In this document: positions 37,649 through 46,163 of the stretch, in pieces
How the letters are laid out: each line of letters opens with the position of its first letter
Position numbering within the stretch: the first letter of the stretch is position 1
From: Paraburkholderia sp. CNPSo 3272
GTDB taxonomy: Bacteria; Pseudomonadota; Gammaproteobacteria; Burkholderiales; Burkholderiaceae
DNA: 64,000 nucleotides
Direction of reading: 5' to 3'
Assembly (NCBI RefSeq): GCF_024206495.1
Contig: NZ_JAMBPQ010000001.1
Location: 186,001-250,000, forward strand
Program-made: the position numbers and the translations under genes
Notes under the pieces: generated by a model
Told to the model about the DNA's origin: nothing
What the model saw: the letters and a program-made list of their open reading frames with translations, nothing else
Database searches by the model: none

Positions 37649-38394
37649 TCACTCCCCCTGTATCGCAGCACCGTGCGAAGGCACTGCGCCCACATGCCGC
37701 CCCACACGGCGCGGCCGGAAAGGCGACCGTGCATGTGGTGCAAAAACTGCCCGTCGCCGAGATAGACACCCGCGTGATTCGGCACGCCATTGCGGCTTCG
37801 GATCTGCATCAGCAGCACATCGCCGGGCTGCAGCTCGGCGTCAGCACCGACGTCCTCGAAGCCCGCGGTCCGATAGTTGTCGACGTAGAGCGACGAGTGA
37901 CCGTCGTCCCACCAGTCGTCGCGACGCTCGAAGTCGGGCAGCTCGACGCCGAGCTCGAAGCGATACCAGTCGCGCACGATCGCGTAGCAGTCGTGCACGC
38001 CGTGCGCGAACTCGCGCCCGATGAGCGGCGCGACATAGCCGCTCGGGCCAAACTCGCACCAGTCATCGACAGCGATCGAGCCGTCGACCTGCACGCCAAG
38101 CGAGACGATCACCCAGCGCGCAATACCGCCCTGCTCGCACATCGCCCGGTCGGCAGCGCTCGGACGCGCTGGCGCGCCCGGATGCGAGTGCACTAGCGCG
38201 AGGATCTCGCCCGCCTCTTCGGCACGCGCATAGTCGTCGCCAGCCAGAACGAATTGCTCGCTCGGCGTGGCCGCCCAGTTCGCGCACGGCATGTACGTTT
38301 CCTCGCACCGGACGAGCACCACCAGCCCGACGCATTCGCGCGGGTACTCCGCAATCGCGTGCGCGGCGATCGCGGCCTTCGTCGTTTCGTTCAT
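37645..38394 (-). CDS. K: Tail tip assembly protein K, JAMM plus NlpC/P60 domains
   Basis: 249 residues. The N-terminal JAB/MPN domain has E20 and the JAMM metal motif HSHP-x7-S-x2-D (H69, H71, S79, D82). The C-terminal NlpC/P60 peptidase domain has Cys136 in HDCYAIVRDWY and His207 in NHAGVYLGDG. Such proteins may open peptidoglycan during DNA entry and aid tip assembly. It starts directly after the L stop. Confidence 0.93.
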   Translation of the reverse strand: MNETTKAAIAAHAIAEYPRECVGLVVLVRCEETYMPCANWAATPSEQFVLAGDDYARAEEAGEILALVHSHPGAPARPSAADRAMCEQGGIARWVIVSLGVQVDGSIAVDDWCEFGPSGYVAPLIGREFAHGVHDCYAIVRDWYRFELGVELPDFERRDDWWDDGHSSLYVDNYRTAGFEDVGADAELQPGDVLLMQIRSRNGVPNHAGVYLGDGQFLHHMHGRLSGRAVWGGMWAQCLRTVLRYRGSE

Positions 38395-39078
38395 TCAGGA
38401 AAGAGTGTCGCTAAGGAAGCCGCCGAACGGCAGCGGATTGTTCGCGCCGAAGCGGCACTGGCAGCCGCTCGTTCTCATGCTGCAGCGGTCGAGCGCCGGA
38501 TCGGTCACTAGTTGGTCGTTCGCGTCGAAACACGCGGTGCCCGTATAGCCGCAGTTCGCGTCTCGATACTTCCACTGGCAGATGCTAACGATCTGGCGAG
38601 CTGGGAGCTGCTGGCCGCCGAAGTCGAGCGGCGACGCAACCGTGAATTCGACCTGCAGGCCGGGTTGCTCGTTGGTCTTTTGCTCCACGCGCCAGATTTC
38701 CGCCGGCATCTCGGCAGTCGGATCCGCCGTCGGGTTGCCGTCCGGAAAGTTGACCGCGTCGAGGTACTTCGCGAGCGTGCGCCGGCGGCGCACCGTCGCG
38801 CCTACTAGATCGGCCAGATAAACGCAAAGTGCCGAGATCGTGCCGTTGATGTCGCCCACCGTGAGCGTCGGCGTCGGCTGCTGAGAATCCGTCGTTCTCT
38901 TGAAGCCCGATGCCTGAATCGGCCAAGGCTTGTACTCGTTTCCCTGCCACCAGATCGACGTCGATTGCAGGTGGCCATGGAAGCGAAGCATATCCCCGCC
39001 TATACCCGTGCAGTCCACCTCGAATAGCTCGATGAGAAAGCCGGGCTCGAGCTGTTGAACATCCGCGGAGATCGTCAC
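38395..39078 (-). CDS. L: Minor tail protein L, probable Fe-S protein
   Basis: 227 residues. The N-domain (residues 1-150) is the tail-hub part. The C-terminal domain has conserved cysteines (CQWKYRDANCGYTGTACF, then DRCSMRTSGCQCRFG), which in lambda gpL bind an iron-sulfur cluster. The start overlaps the stop of the S74 fibre gene by four bases. Confidence 0.92.
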   Translation of the reverse strand: MTISADVQQLEPGFLIELFEVDCTGIGGDMLRFHGHLQSTSIWWQGNEYKPWPIQASGFKRTTDSQQPTPTLTVGDINGTISALCVYLADLVGATVRRRRTLAKYLDAVNFPDGNPTADPTAEMPAEIWRVEQKTNEQPGLQVEFTVASPLDFGGQQLPARQIVSICQWKYRDANCGYTGTACFDANDQLVTDPALDRCSMRTSGCQCRFGANNPLPFGGFLSDTLS

Positions 39079-40406
39079 GTGCGCCCCCTTGCTTCAAGTT
39101 CCTCGACGCGGCTCGTGAGAATTTTGACCGCCTCAATCAACGGTCCAACCAGGTTTCCGTATGAGACGCCCAAATAATCCTCCACAGGCTGTACCGGACC
39201 TTCGGTGTTGGGTCTAGTACTTTTTATGGAATGCACAGCCTCAGGGAATTCCGCCTGGACTTCCTGTGCGATGACACCCACACAACGGACGCCGGGAGCG
39301 TCCTTTTTTTCGTAGTACACCCCACGCATCGAACACACCTTGGAAAGCGCGTCGTCAATAGTTTCGATATTGGTCTTCAGGCGCGCATCTGAGCCATTTA
39401 CCCACGAACCGTTCAGCGCGGTACCGTTGCCGCCTGCGTCAAGCGAAAAGTACTTGTACGGGCCACCTGTACGGAACCCAATTGACCCTGTGCCGCCGTT
39501 ATCGTACATAAGCAGCACACCGCCACCGCCGACTATGTAGTTAGCGGTGGTTATTGAATTGACGTTCAGCGCTCCAATTCCGCTATCGCCCGCCTTGTTG
39601 ATAGGTGTGTAGCCAAGGGCCGCTTGTGGGCTTGGAAGATTTCCGCTATCCCATGGAGTTTTTCCGGCAAATGTCGGGCGTGTATCAAACGCATTCGCGC
39701 CCGAAAGATTCGCCTTAGTCGAGGGATTGAAATTCCCACTATCCCACGGAGTATTCGCGCCAAACACTGGGCGCAGGGTGAATGTCGCCTGTCCAGTAAC
39801 GCCGAGCGTGCCCCCGACTGTAACGTTACCGGAGTAGGACGCGCTGGCGCCCGAATATGCTCCGGTGGCAGAGATCGACGCCACAGCGCCAATGCCGAGC
39901 GACTGCCCAGAAAGCGCGCCCGAGGCAGCGACAGCACCTGAGGCAGTAAGCGCGCCCACCACGGAGAGCTTTCCCTGCACCACCTCATCGAGTGCTTTTT
40001 TTCGGCCAATTGTGCGCCATATCGACACGCCGTCCGTCTCGTAGGTGAGTAACTCGCCGGGCTTTATCACGGCGATCGTCGGCGCCGTGTCACCGCTGCT
40101 TGCCGCTACAGACATCGTAATATCGTAGGTAGGCGACAGGTTGTGCACCGAAACAATCTGGTCCACGCCCGTCGTATTTGCAGCCGCAAAATGCACCGTT
40201 GCGTCAGCCGTCGGCGTGAAGTTGATGCGCTTCCCCATGTCGGCCGCCGTGAGGTCGCGCACGGCATTAGGCGACAAACTGGTCAGCGTAGCCTGCGTGC
40301 TGAGCACATCGATATTCGCATTCGCCTTCGTGTTTGCAGTCCGAACGGTGTCGCCGTCAGCGCCCGTCGGCGGCGTGCCGAGATTTACTTTTTGAAGTGC
40401 CGTCAT
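39075..40406 (-). CDS. Tail fibre with self-cleaving S74 chaperone domain
   Basis: 443 residues. Residues 1-330 are a beta-rich fibre with Gly/Ala/Ser repeats and two copies of a PxFxGxTPWDSGN-type motif (about 214-226 and 245-257). The C-terminal 105 residues are a peptidase_S74 chaperone: WVNGSDARLKTNIETIDDAL with catalytic Ser339 and Lys344, the S-x4-K spacing of K1F endosialidase. It helps trimerise the fibre, then cleaves itself off. It sits between M and L, where lambda has nothing. Confidence 0.88.
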   Translation of the reverse strand: MTALQKVNLGTPPTGADGDTVRTANTKANANIDVLSTQATLTSLSPNAVRDLTAADMGKRINFTPTADATVHFAAANTTGVDQIVSVHNLSPTYDITMSVAASSGDTAPTIAVIKPGELLTYETDGVSIWRTIGRKKALDEVVQGKLSVVGALTASGAVAASGALSGQSLGIGAVASISATGAYSGASASYSGNVTVGGTLGVTGQATFTLRPVFGANTPWDSGNFNPSTKANLSGANAFDTRPTFAGKTPWDSGNLPSPQAALGYTPINKAGDSGIGALNVNSITTANYIVGGGGVLLMYDNGGTGSIGFRTGGPYKYFSLDAGGNGTALNGSWVNGSDARLKTNIETIDDALSKVCSMRGVYYEKKDAPGVRCVGVIAQEVQAEFPEAVHSIKSTRPNTEGPVQPVEDYLGVSYGNLVGPLIEAVKILTSRVEELEARGRT

Positions 40407-40412
40407 GGTGCG

Positions 40413-40754
40413 TTACGGTGCAAAGGTTTGTTCGAATGTCGCCGAGATCGTGTATGCGGGGCCGTCTTTCGTCGGCTCCGTGTACGTCTCGCATGTGAAA
40501 AGCAAAGCCTGCGTGCGCAGCGGTGGCGTCCACAGGAAGGCTGTAGCGCCCGCGTGCGCGTCGAGGAACGCCTCAATTGCCGAAATCGTCGCCGCGTCGT
40601 CGACGAATTGAAGCTGAAACGACGACACCCGGCTATTGATGCCGTCCGCCGTGCGCTGCGTGTATCCGTCGCCGAATTGCGCCTTGCGCACGCGCTGTGT
40701 CGCCGTCCCCGTCGACTGAGCAGTCGTCGGGTTCCAGTTGAAGGTGTCAGCCAT
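40413..40754 (-). CDS. M: Minor tail protein M
   Basis: 113 residues: DTFNWNPTTAQSTGTATQRVRKAQFGDGYTQR at the N-terminus and FLWTPPLRTQALLFTCETYTEP in the C-half are typical of lambda gpM family proteins (phage-related tail protein, PF05939). It forms part of the ring linking tail tube and tip. Confidence 0.93.
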   Translation of the reverse strand: MADTFNWNPTTAQSTGTATQRVRKAQFGDGYTQRTADGINSRVSSFQLQFVDDAATISAIEAFLDAHAGATAFLWTPPLRTQALLFTCETYTEPTKDGPAYTISATFEQTFAP

Positions 40755-40766
40755 TCATGGACTCAA

Positions 40767-40797
40767 TAAAAAACGCCCCGAATACATCTCGGGGCGT
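40767..40797 (-). terminator. Intrinsic terminator between tape measure and M
   Basis: On the minus strand a perfect 9-bp GC-rich stem (40789-40797 with 40773-40781) is followed by a T-run (40772-40767). Confidence 0.85.
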
Positions 40798-40823
40798 GGT
40801 GGCCATCTCGGTACGCTGTCAGG

Positions 40824-43586
40824 CTAGACGCTACGGTTCCTGATCTGCCAGGCGTAGCCGCCCTGGCCCTTCATCCGCTTGTCCATCCGCTGATCCATCC
40901 AGCCGCCTAGCACCTGTTGAAGTGACGCGAGGTCCTGCTGACTCCAGCCACCGCCGCCAGAATCGCCGAGCGTGATGTTGAACTGGTTCGTGCTGCCTCC
41001 GCCGCTGTCAGCAATTGACGACAGCGCATGATTCGGCACCACAGCACCTGACGCACCAGGCACGAACAGCTCGGGGCCCTTCTCGCCGATGAGGTATGCC
41101 GACCCGCCATTGACAGGGCCGCCAGTCGCACGCGCTGGCACGGTTCCCCATCCGCCCGTCGCGTTGATCAGACCGTCGAGGCCAGTGCCTGAAACATTCG
41201 CGGAGACCGTCGCGCCCGTATTGCCGAACATGCTCCCAAGGGAGCTGATCGCCGTTCCAAGCAGCCCGGAGATCGCGGCGCGCGCCTGAATACGTGCAAT
41301 GTCGGCGATGATGCTCGTCGCGAAGCTGCCGAAGTTGAACTTGCCAGTCGTCACAAATGAGGTGAGTGAATCCTCCATGCCCTTCATCACGTCGGTGAAC
41401 GCCGTTTCGGTCTGCGCCGCCATGTTGTGAGCAGAATCGAGGTAGTTCGCCACGCCCGCAGTGAAGCCGTTGACCCAGTCGCCCTGCTTCGCCTTCAAGG
41501 CATCGTAATAGGCGTCGTAGTCCTTCAGCGACTGAACAAGCCCGGCCTTTATGTTCGCCGTCGCCTTCTGGTACTCATCGCCGCCGATCAGATCCTTCGG
41601 CGTTGCCTTATCGAGCTGCTCCTGAAGGTGCTGGTACTCCGCATAGATCGACTTGACTGCCTGCGCATTCTTTACCGCATCGGAGCCGATACCGAACGCG
41701 TCGAGCTGGCGCGTGTATTGCTCCGTTTGGCCCGTCTGGTAGCTCGCGATCGATGCGCTGATCTGCTGCGAGCGCTCGAGCAGCTTCTGCACATCCTGAC
41801 GATGCGCAACCTCCTTCTCAAGCTCGACGTTCGTCTGCAACTGCGCGCGGATCTGGTCCTGATACGCCAACAGGCTCTTCTGGTCCGCCGTAAGCGTCTT
41901 GCCCTGCCAGTCGTTGACCTGCTGGTTGAACTTGGCAAGCTCCTTTTGGGAGTTCGTCAGCTTTTCCGTCGTCGAAAGCTGAGACTGCAACTCGGCAGAC
42001 TGATCGCGAAGCTGCTGCAGGAACCGCGTTGCCGCATCGTCCGCATAGGCCTTCGGCTTGGCCTCCTTCGGATCCTTATATTTGTCGTTGATGTCAGCGA
42101 CCATGCTGGCATAGTCGGTGTCCGAAAACTTGCCGCCGGCGCCGAGGATCGACGCGCGATCCGCGGCGAGCTGCATTAGTTCCTTCTGCCGCTTCTGCGT
42201 ATTCGACATGATCTGATCGCGCATCTTGTCGATGCGGGTTTCAGCGTCGATTGCCGCTTGCTGTTGCTGCGCTGCCTTTCCTGCTGCATCTGCCGCGTCG
42301 TTCTCGGCCTTTTGCTTGGCGCCGAGGGCCTCGATTTGCCGATTTATCTCAGCAATGCGGCCCGCGACGTCTTCTCGGCTCGTGCCGAATGGAAGCATCG
42401 GGGCGCTGGAGATCTCTTCGCGCTCACGCGACAGCGTATCGATCTGATCCTGCAGGCTGGGCCCAGAGCTGGCCCCCTGCTTCAGCTTTGCCCAGAACGT
42501 GTCAATTTCCTGCGATAGGCTGCGCCACGCTTGCGCGGCTGCTGACAGGTGCGTTTGCGACGACTGCTCGACCTGCGCTGCCGTCGCCTCAATTACCGCC
42601 TGAATCGCCTGATGCTTGTCGCCAGCCTCCTGCAACGCTCGAATATGCTCGTACGTCGCGACGTCCATGAAATGCATCGACGCATTGTGCTCGGTGGCCC
42701 ACTTCACCGGATCGTCCGCGAGCTTTGCATATTCCTTGCTCACGTCTTCGAGCGCTTGGCCAGAAATCTGCGCTGTGCGCACGATCACGTCGGCGAGCCC
42801 GCTCATCTCTTGCGACGTGTATTTGCCGCTGCTCGCGAGCCCTAGCAAGACGTCTGTCGACTTGCTCAGCGAGGCGCCCGACGAATCGGATACCCGCGCA
42901 GCCATCTGGTCGAGCGCATCGCGCGTCAGTCCAGCATAGTTGCTGGTCAGCACCAACGCAGCATTGAAGCGCTTGACGTCCTCGGCTCCCTTCACGGCGG
43001 CATAGCCGAGCGCGGCAAATCCGGCGAGAACCAGCCCGACCGACAGACCTGCGGCGCTCAACGCGGCGCTGAGCGCGTCGGTGCGCTCACCGAGCACGAG
43101 AAGCGAACCGCCGAAATTTTTCCAGCTACCTTGCGAGGCCTCGTGCGCCAGCACCAGCAATTCCCGGCGCGCTGCTGCTGTTTCAACGTTGAAGCCGTGC
43201 GCAGCGTGCCCGCCGCTATTCAGCGCGGCCTCTGCGGCTTTGATCTTGTCGATATAGGGCTGCGCCGCGTCGGATACGCCCAGCTCTGCAGCACGCAGCT
43301 CCATCAATTGCGCGCGGGATTTGCCAGCCTGATCGGCCTGCTTCTGAAGCGACGTGAGCCACGTTTCCGCAGAGCGTGCCGACTTATTGAACGCGTCGAC
43401 TGCGGCCTGCCCTTGATCCTGGAGCGCTTTACGCGATGCGTCGATCGCACTGGCTGAGTTCGTGAGGCGCTGGCGAAGCGTGTCCTGGCTCGTCACGAAA
43501 TCGGCAGCGCTCTTGCGCGCCCGGTCCATCTCGGACACATAGCCCGAGGCGTCACCGGTCAATCGTACGACGGTTTCATTGGACAC
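40824..43586 (-). CDS. H: Tail tape measure protein H
   Basis: 920 residues, starting at GTG 43586 inside the end of the previous gene (11-base overlap). Mostly helical with long Gln/Ala/Lys coiled coils (about 430-700); hydrophobic segments around 160-215 and 780-815. The C-terminal TAFTDVMKGMEDSLTSFVTTGKFNFGSFATSIIADI is the lambda tape-measure C-domain. In this family length sets tail length; about 1.5 angstrom per residue would give roughly 140 nm. Confidence 0.95.
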   Translation of the reverse strand: MSNETVVRLTGDASGYVSEMDRARKSAADFVTSQDTLRQRLTNSASAIDASRKALQDQGQAAVDAFNKSARSAETWLTSLQKQADQAGKSRAQLMELRAAELGVSDAAQPYIDKIKAAEAALNSGGHAAHGFNVETAAARRELLVLAHEASQGSWKNFGGSLLVLGERTDALSAALSAAGLSVGLVLAGFAALGYAAVKGAEDVKRFNAALVLTSNYAGLTRDALDQMAARVSDSSGASLSKSTDVLLGLASSGKYTSQEMSGLADVIVRTAQISGQALEDVSKEYAKLADDPVKWATEHNASMHFMDVATYEHIRALQEAGDKHQAIQAVIEATAAQVEQSSQTHLSAAAQAWRSLSQEIDTFWAKLKQGASSGPSLQDQIDTLSREREEISSAPMLPFGTSREDVAGRIAEINRQIEALGAKQKAENDAADAAGKAAQQQQAAIDAETRIDKMRDQIMSNTQKRQKELMQLAADRASILGAGGKFSDTDYASMVADINDKYKDPKEAKPKAYADDAATRFLQQLRDQSAELQSQLSTTEKLTNSQKELAKFNQQVNDWQGKTLTADQKSLLAYQDQIRAQLQTNVELEKEVAHRQDVQKLLERSQQISASIASYQTGQTEQYTRQLDAFGIGSDAVKNAQAVKSIYAEYQHLQEQLDKATPKDLIGGDEYQKATANIKAGLVQSLKDYDAYYDALKAKQGDWVNGFTAGVANYLDSAHNMAAQTETAFTDVMKGMEDSLTSFVTTGKFNFGSFATSIIADIARIQARAAISGLLGTAISSLGSMFGNTGATVSANVSGTGLDGLINATGGWGTVPARATGGPVNGGSAYLIGEKGPELFVPGASGAVVPNHALSSIADSGGGSTNQFNITLGDSGGGGWSQQDLASLQQVLGGWMDQRMDKRMKGQGGYAWQIRNRSV

Positions 43587-44019
43587 TCGTCAACTCCCTC
43601 ACCTTCTCGTCAATCACATCGCTGAACTTCTGTGCGGCCGCCTCGCGCGTCGCCTCGTAGGCTGGTCGCAAAAAAGCTTGCGCGGCCATCTTCGAGTTGC
43701 CGTACTCAACCCAGCGCCCATAGAACGCCTCTTTGCTCCACGTCACGAGATAGGTCGCGCGAATGCCCTCCGCAGAGCGCTCTTTGTCGAACGCCAGCAG
43801 AATGTTGTCGCGCAGGAAGCCGGGATTGCGCTTTTGCTTGCCGTCCCGGCTCTCCCACGAGGCGATGCCAACTGGCGTGCGCAGCTTCACCTCTTCGAAG
43901 ATCACGCGCGCGCCAGCAACGGTCGCCTGCCGCAATACAGACTCGCTCGCGACCTGCGTGAGCGCTTCTATCGCGCCGGTCAAGCAATCCGGATTGTCGA
44001 TCGCCAGCTTGAACGCCAT
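43576..44019 (-). CDS. HK97 gp10-like tail protein
   Basis: 147 residues with the gp10-family features: VLRQATVAGARVIFEEVKLRTPVG near residues 30-52, YGRWVEYGNSKMAAQAFLRPAYEATREAAAQKF in the C-half. Family members act in head-tail joining or tail completion. Its place between the GT gene and the tape measure is unusual; it normally precedes the tail tube gene. The ATG overlaps the GT stop by one base. Confidence 0.82.
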   Translation of the reverse strand: MAFKLAIDNPDCLTGAIEALTQVASESVLRQATVAGARVIFEEVKLRTPVGIASWESRDGKQKRNPGFLRDNILLAFDKERSAEGIRATYLVTWSKEAFYGRWVEYGNSKMAAQAFLRPAYEATREAAAQKFSDVIDEKVRELTSVQ

Positions 44020-44378
44020 CAGGCCACCTTGTTCGGAAACAGCATCGTGAGCATGAGCTTCGATTGGGCTTCAGGATCGTCGAGCAGCACCGGTGCAGGC
44101 GCAGCCGCGCCAGCTTGCGAGTGCTCGTTCCACGACATAAAGTCCAACGGGCTGAACGGCTTGTCTCGCACTTTCGTATTGCGGTGCACGTTGGCGATCA
44201 CTGACGCGATCGCGCCGGCGCGCAAATCGTCATAGTGCGGACCGCGCCCGTCGATTTCGTAGAGCGCCATGTACTCGACGAACTCCGAACTCGTGACGCG
44301 GTCCTGCAGCTCTCTTACTGGGATTCCGAAGTCGCAGGAGAGCTGGAGCCAGAATCGCCGCTCGGGGCGGCTGCGGAG
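44019..44378 (-). CDS. Tail assembly chaperone T part, made as GT by -1 frameshift
   Basis: In the -1 frame after the slippery site, 119 codons encode KLRSRPERRFWLQLSCDFGIP, then VRELQDRVTSSEFVEYMALYEID, the DUF4035 (lambda T) pattern ending MLFPNKVA. Fused to codons 1-120 of G it gives a GT protein of about 239 residues. An internal ATG at 44270 could start a shorter T alone, but the conserved T sequence begins well before it, so frameshifting is the more likely route. Confidence 0.87.
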   Translation of the reverse strand, partial: LRSRPERRFWLQLSCDFGIPVRELQDRVTSSEFVEYMALYEIDGRGPHYDDLRAGAIASVIANVHRNTKVRDKPFSPLDFMSWNEHSQAGAAAPAPVLLDDPEAQSKLMLTMLFPNKVA

Positions 44379-44737
44379 TTTTTTGCGGCTTCCTCCACAG
44401 CATTCTGGCGCATGCCGTTGAGACGCATCGCAGCGTCGGCGACGCGATCGAGCGCCGCGCTACCCTGGGCACGCAGCGTCTCGACGTCGCTTTCGTCGAA
44501 CACCGTAGCGCCCGATTCATCGACGACCGTCGAAATCAGCAGGTCTGCCTGCACGATGCTGATCGGCACGTCCTTCTCGCCCTTGTGCTTGGCGTAATAC
44601 GCGTCGCGCGCGACGCCCGACATTTCGGTGACGATCACGACAACGCCGTCGCCCCATTCGGGCACGGGCACGCTCTCGGTCTTGAGGCGAGCGGCGGCGA
44701 GAATAGCCGCCTTGGTTTCCTTCGAGAAGATCTGCAC
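44315..44737 (-). CDS. Tail assembly chaperone G
   Basis: 140 residues: MQIFSKETKAAILAAARLKTESVPVPEWG followed by VVVIVTEMSGVARDAYYAKH is typical of lambda-type G chaperones that bind the tape measure. Translation normally runs to the stop at 44315 with a Ser/Ala-rich tail; a fraction should shift at codon 119-120 to make GT. It follows the tube gene. Confidence 0.88.
   Translation of the reverse strand: MQIFSKETKAAILAAARLKTESVPVPEWGDGVVVIVTEMSGVARDAYYAKHKGEKDVPISIVQADLLISTVVDESGATVFDESDVETLRAQGSAALDRVADAAMRLNGMRQNAVEEAAKNSAAAPSGDSGSSSPATSESQ
44378..44384 (-). other. Programmed -1 ribosomal frameshift site (A AAA AAC)
   Basis: The heptamer AAAAAAC on the minus strand is in the correct phase (GCA AAA AAC in frame 0, codons 118-120 of G). 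The T frame is offset by -1 and open across this point. A AAA AAC is a standard slippery sequence. Confidence 0.88.
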
Positions 44738-44779
44738 GTTCTATCCTTGATCTGTTGGAGGGTCGCTGCCCGGCTCGCG

Positions 44780-45418
44780 TTACGCGAACGTGACGTCGCC
44801 ACTGATGCGAAGCGAAACGCCGGTCGTGGCGAGCAGCTGATCGACGCCACCGTCGAGCGGGTCGTTCTTGACGTAGGCGGCCCACGTCGCGGTCGTGCCG
44901 TTCGGCAGCGTCAGACGGAAGTTCTTGAGGGTGCCCGCGCGCTTCGCCGCGCTGCATGCGAGTTGCCCCGGATCCGCGAAATCCTTGTCGACGTCGAAGG
45001 TGAAGTGCCCGAAGTCCTGCAAGCCGAGCATGTATTCCTTCGCGGTGCTCGACAGGTTCGTCTTGTCGATTTCATTTGCCTGGCCGTCGAAGCCCTTGAA
45101 TGTCTTCAGGTTGGCGATCGACGTCCATTGCGCGGGTGTCGCCGTGCCGCCGTTGACGTAAGCGGTGCCGCCGGTCGTATCGACCTCGACAGCAAACGTG
45201 TCCGCCGTGACGTTCTTCACGACAGCGGTCACGCCGTTCAGCGTGGTGTTGCCGGTAAGCGCGGCGAACGACACGATGTCGCCGTTGGCCATGCCGTGAG
45301 CGATGGCCTTCAAAATCGTTGGAAATCCGAGTGCAAGCCCGGTGATGTTCTTTGCGGCGCCCGAGCCGCCGGAAACTTCCAGCTTCGAGCCCTGAGCGGA
45401 AATCGCAGTCGACGTCAT
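44780..45418 (-). CDS. Major tail tube protein
   Basis: 212 residues, Gly/Thr/Ala-rich beta protein: MTSTAISAQGSKLEVSGGSG opening, AIAHGMANGDIVSFAALTGNTTLNG, then KTFKGFDGQANEIDKTNLSSTAKEY and FTFDVDKDFADPG, typical of phage tail tube proteins of the lambda/HK97 tube fold. It lies between the tail terminator and the G/GT chaperones, as expected. Confidence 0.9.
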   Translation of the reverse strand: MTSTAISAQGSKLEVSGGSGAAKNITGLALGFPTILKAIAHGMANGDIVSFAALTGNTTLNGVTAVVKNVTADTFAVEVDTTGGTAYVNGGTATPAQWTSIANLKTFKGFDGQANEIDKTNLSSTAKEYMLGLQDFGHFTFDVDKDFADPGQLACSAAKRAGTLKNFRLTLPNGTTATWAAYVKNDPLDGGVDQLLATTGVSLRISGDVTFA

Positions 45419-45429
45419 ATCAAACCCCT

Positions 45430-45457
45430 CAAATAAAGAAGCCCGCTCAGGGCGGGC
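45430..45457 (-). terminator. Intrinsic terminator before the tail tube gene
   Basis: On the minus strand a 6-bp GCGGGC-type stem (45452-45457 with 45441-45446) is followed by TTCTTTATTT. Confidence 0.7.
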
Positions 45458-45484
45458 ACACGGTTGAAAGTGAAACGCAAACGG

Positions 45485-45841
45485 TTATGGCGTGAACCAG
45501 ATCGAGAAATCTTCGCGCGAACCGAACAGCTTCGTGTCGGTCTCGTAATTGCTGACCGGCGCGCCAATCGTTGTCGCCTTCACCGGATCGCCAGATAGTG
45601 CTGCGATCACGCTCTGCATAGTGGCAACCGCCGAGGCGCGCGAGTCCGCCCACACGTTGACCTGCATACGCGCGTTCTGCAGCGCGACGCTGTTCGAAAG
45701 ATAGTTCGGCGACTGGCCGCCGACTGCCTGGTATGTCGCATATGGCCGCACCGTACCGGCAGGCGCGACGTCCGGAAAGCAGCGACCGCCAACCAGCCCC
45801 TTGATCGCGCCATAGACGATCGCTTCGGCTGAATTAGCCAT
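45485..45841 (-). CDS. Tail terminator / DUF3168 protein
   Basis: 118 residues from ATG 45841, eight bases inside the head-closure gene. ANSAEAIVYGAIKGLVGGRCFPDVAP followed by PYATYQAVGGQSPNYLS and MQVNVWADSRASAVATMQSVIAAL match DUF3168 proteins, which cap the tail tube at its head-proximal end (as lambda gpU). Confidence 0.87.
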   Translation of the reverse strand: MANSAEAIVYGAIKGLVGGRCFPDVAPAGTVRPYATYQAVGGQSPNYLSNSVALQNARMQVNVWADSRASAVATMQSVIAALSGDPVKATTIGAPVSNYETDTKLFGSREDFSIWFTP

Positions 45842-46163
45842 TGTTCGCCCCCACACTGCACGCCAGGTCGACGAATCGGCGGCTGGCGTAGTCCGGCAGC
45901 ACTGCCTCGATATTGAAGACCGCACCGTCGTAAAGCACACGCATGGCCGCCGTGACGTCGGTGCGCCAGCGAATGCGCATGCTGACCGGGGCTTCGCTCA
46001 CCTCTTCGCTCGAGGCGACATATTCCTTGCCGGTCGTGGCGAGCAGGTTTGCCGGGACGCCGACGGCGACGTCAACCCACGTGGTCAGCGGCTGCCCGAG
46101 TTCGTCCTCACCGTCCTGCTTCGCCTGGATCGTGATGCGCCGATTGAAGTCTCCAGACCGCAT
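45834..46163 (-). CDS. Head closure / head-tail joining protein
   Basis: 109 residues: MRSGDFNRRITIQAKQDGEDELGQP followed by VDVAVGVPANLLATTGKEY is the SPP1 gp16-like head-tail joining pattern. It plugs the connector after packaging and receives the tail. The start overlaps the connector gene stop by one base. Confidence 0.88.
   Translation of the reverse strand: MRSGDFNRRITIQAKQDGEDELGQPLTTWVDVAVGVPANLLATTGKEYVASSEEVSEAPVSMRIRWRTDVTAAMRVLYDGAVFNIEAVLPDYASRRFVDLACSVGANNG

Noticed and set aside
44230..44520. 96-codon frame overlapping G and T
   Set aside because: Third frame of the G/T region, Arg-rich and without T features; the T domain is in the -1 frame from G.
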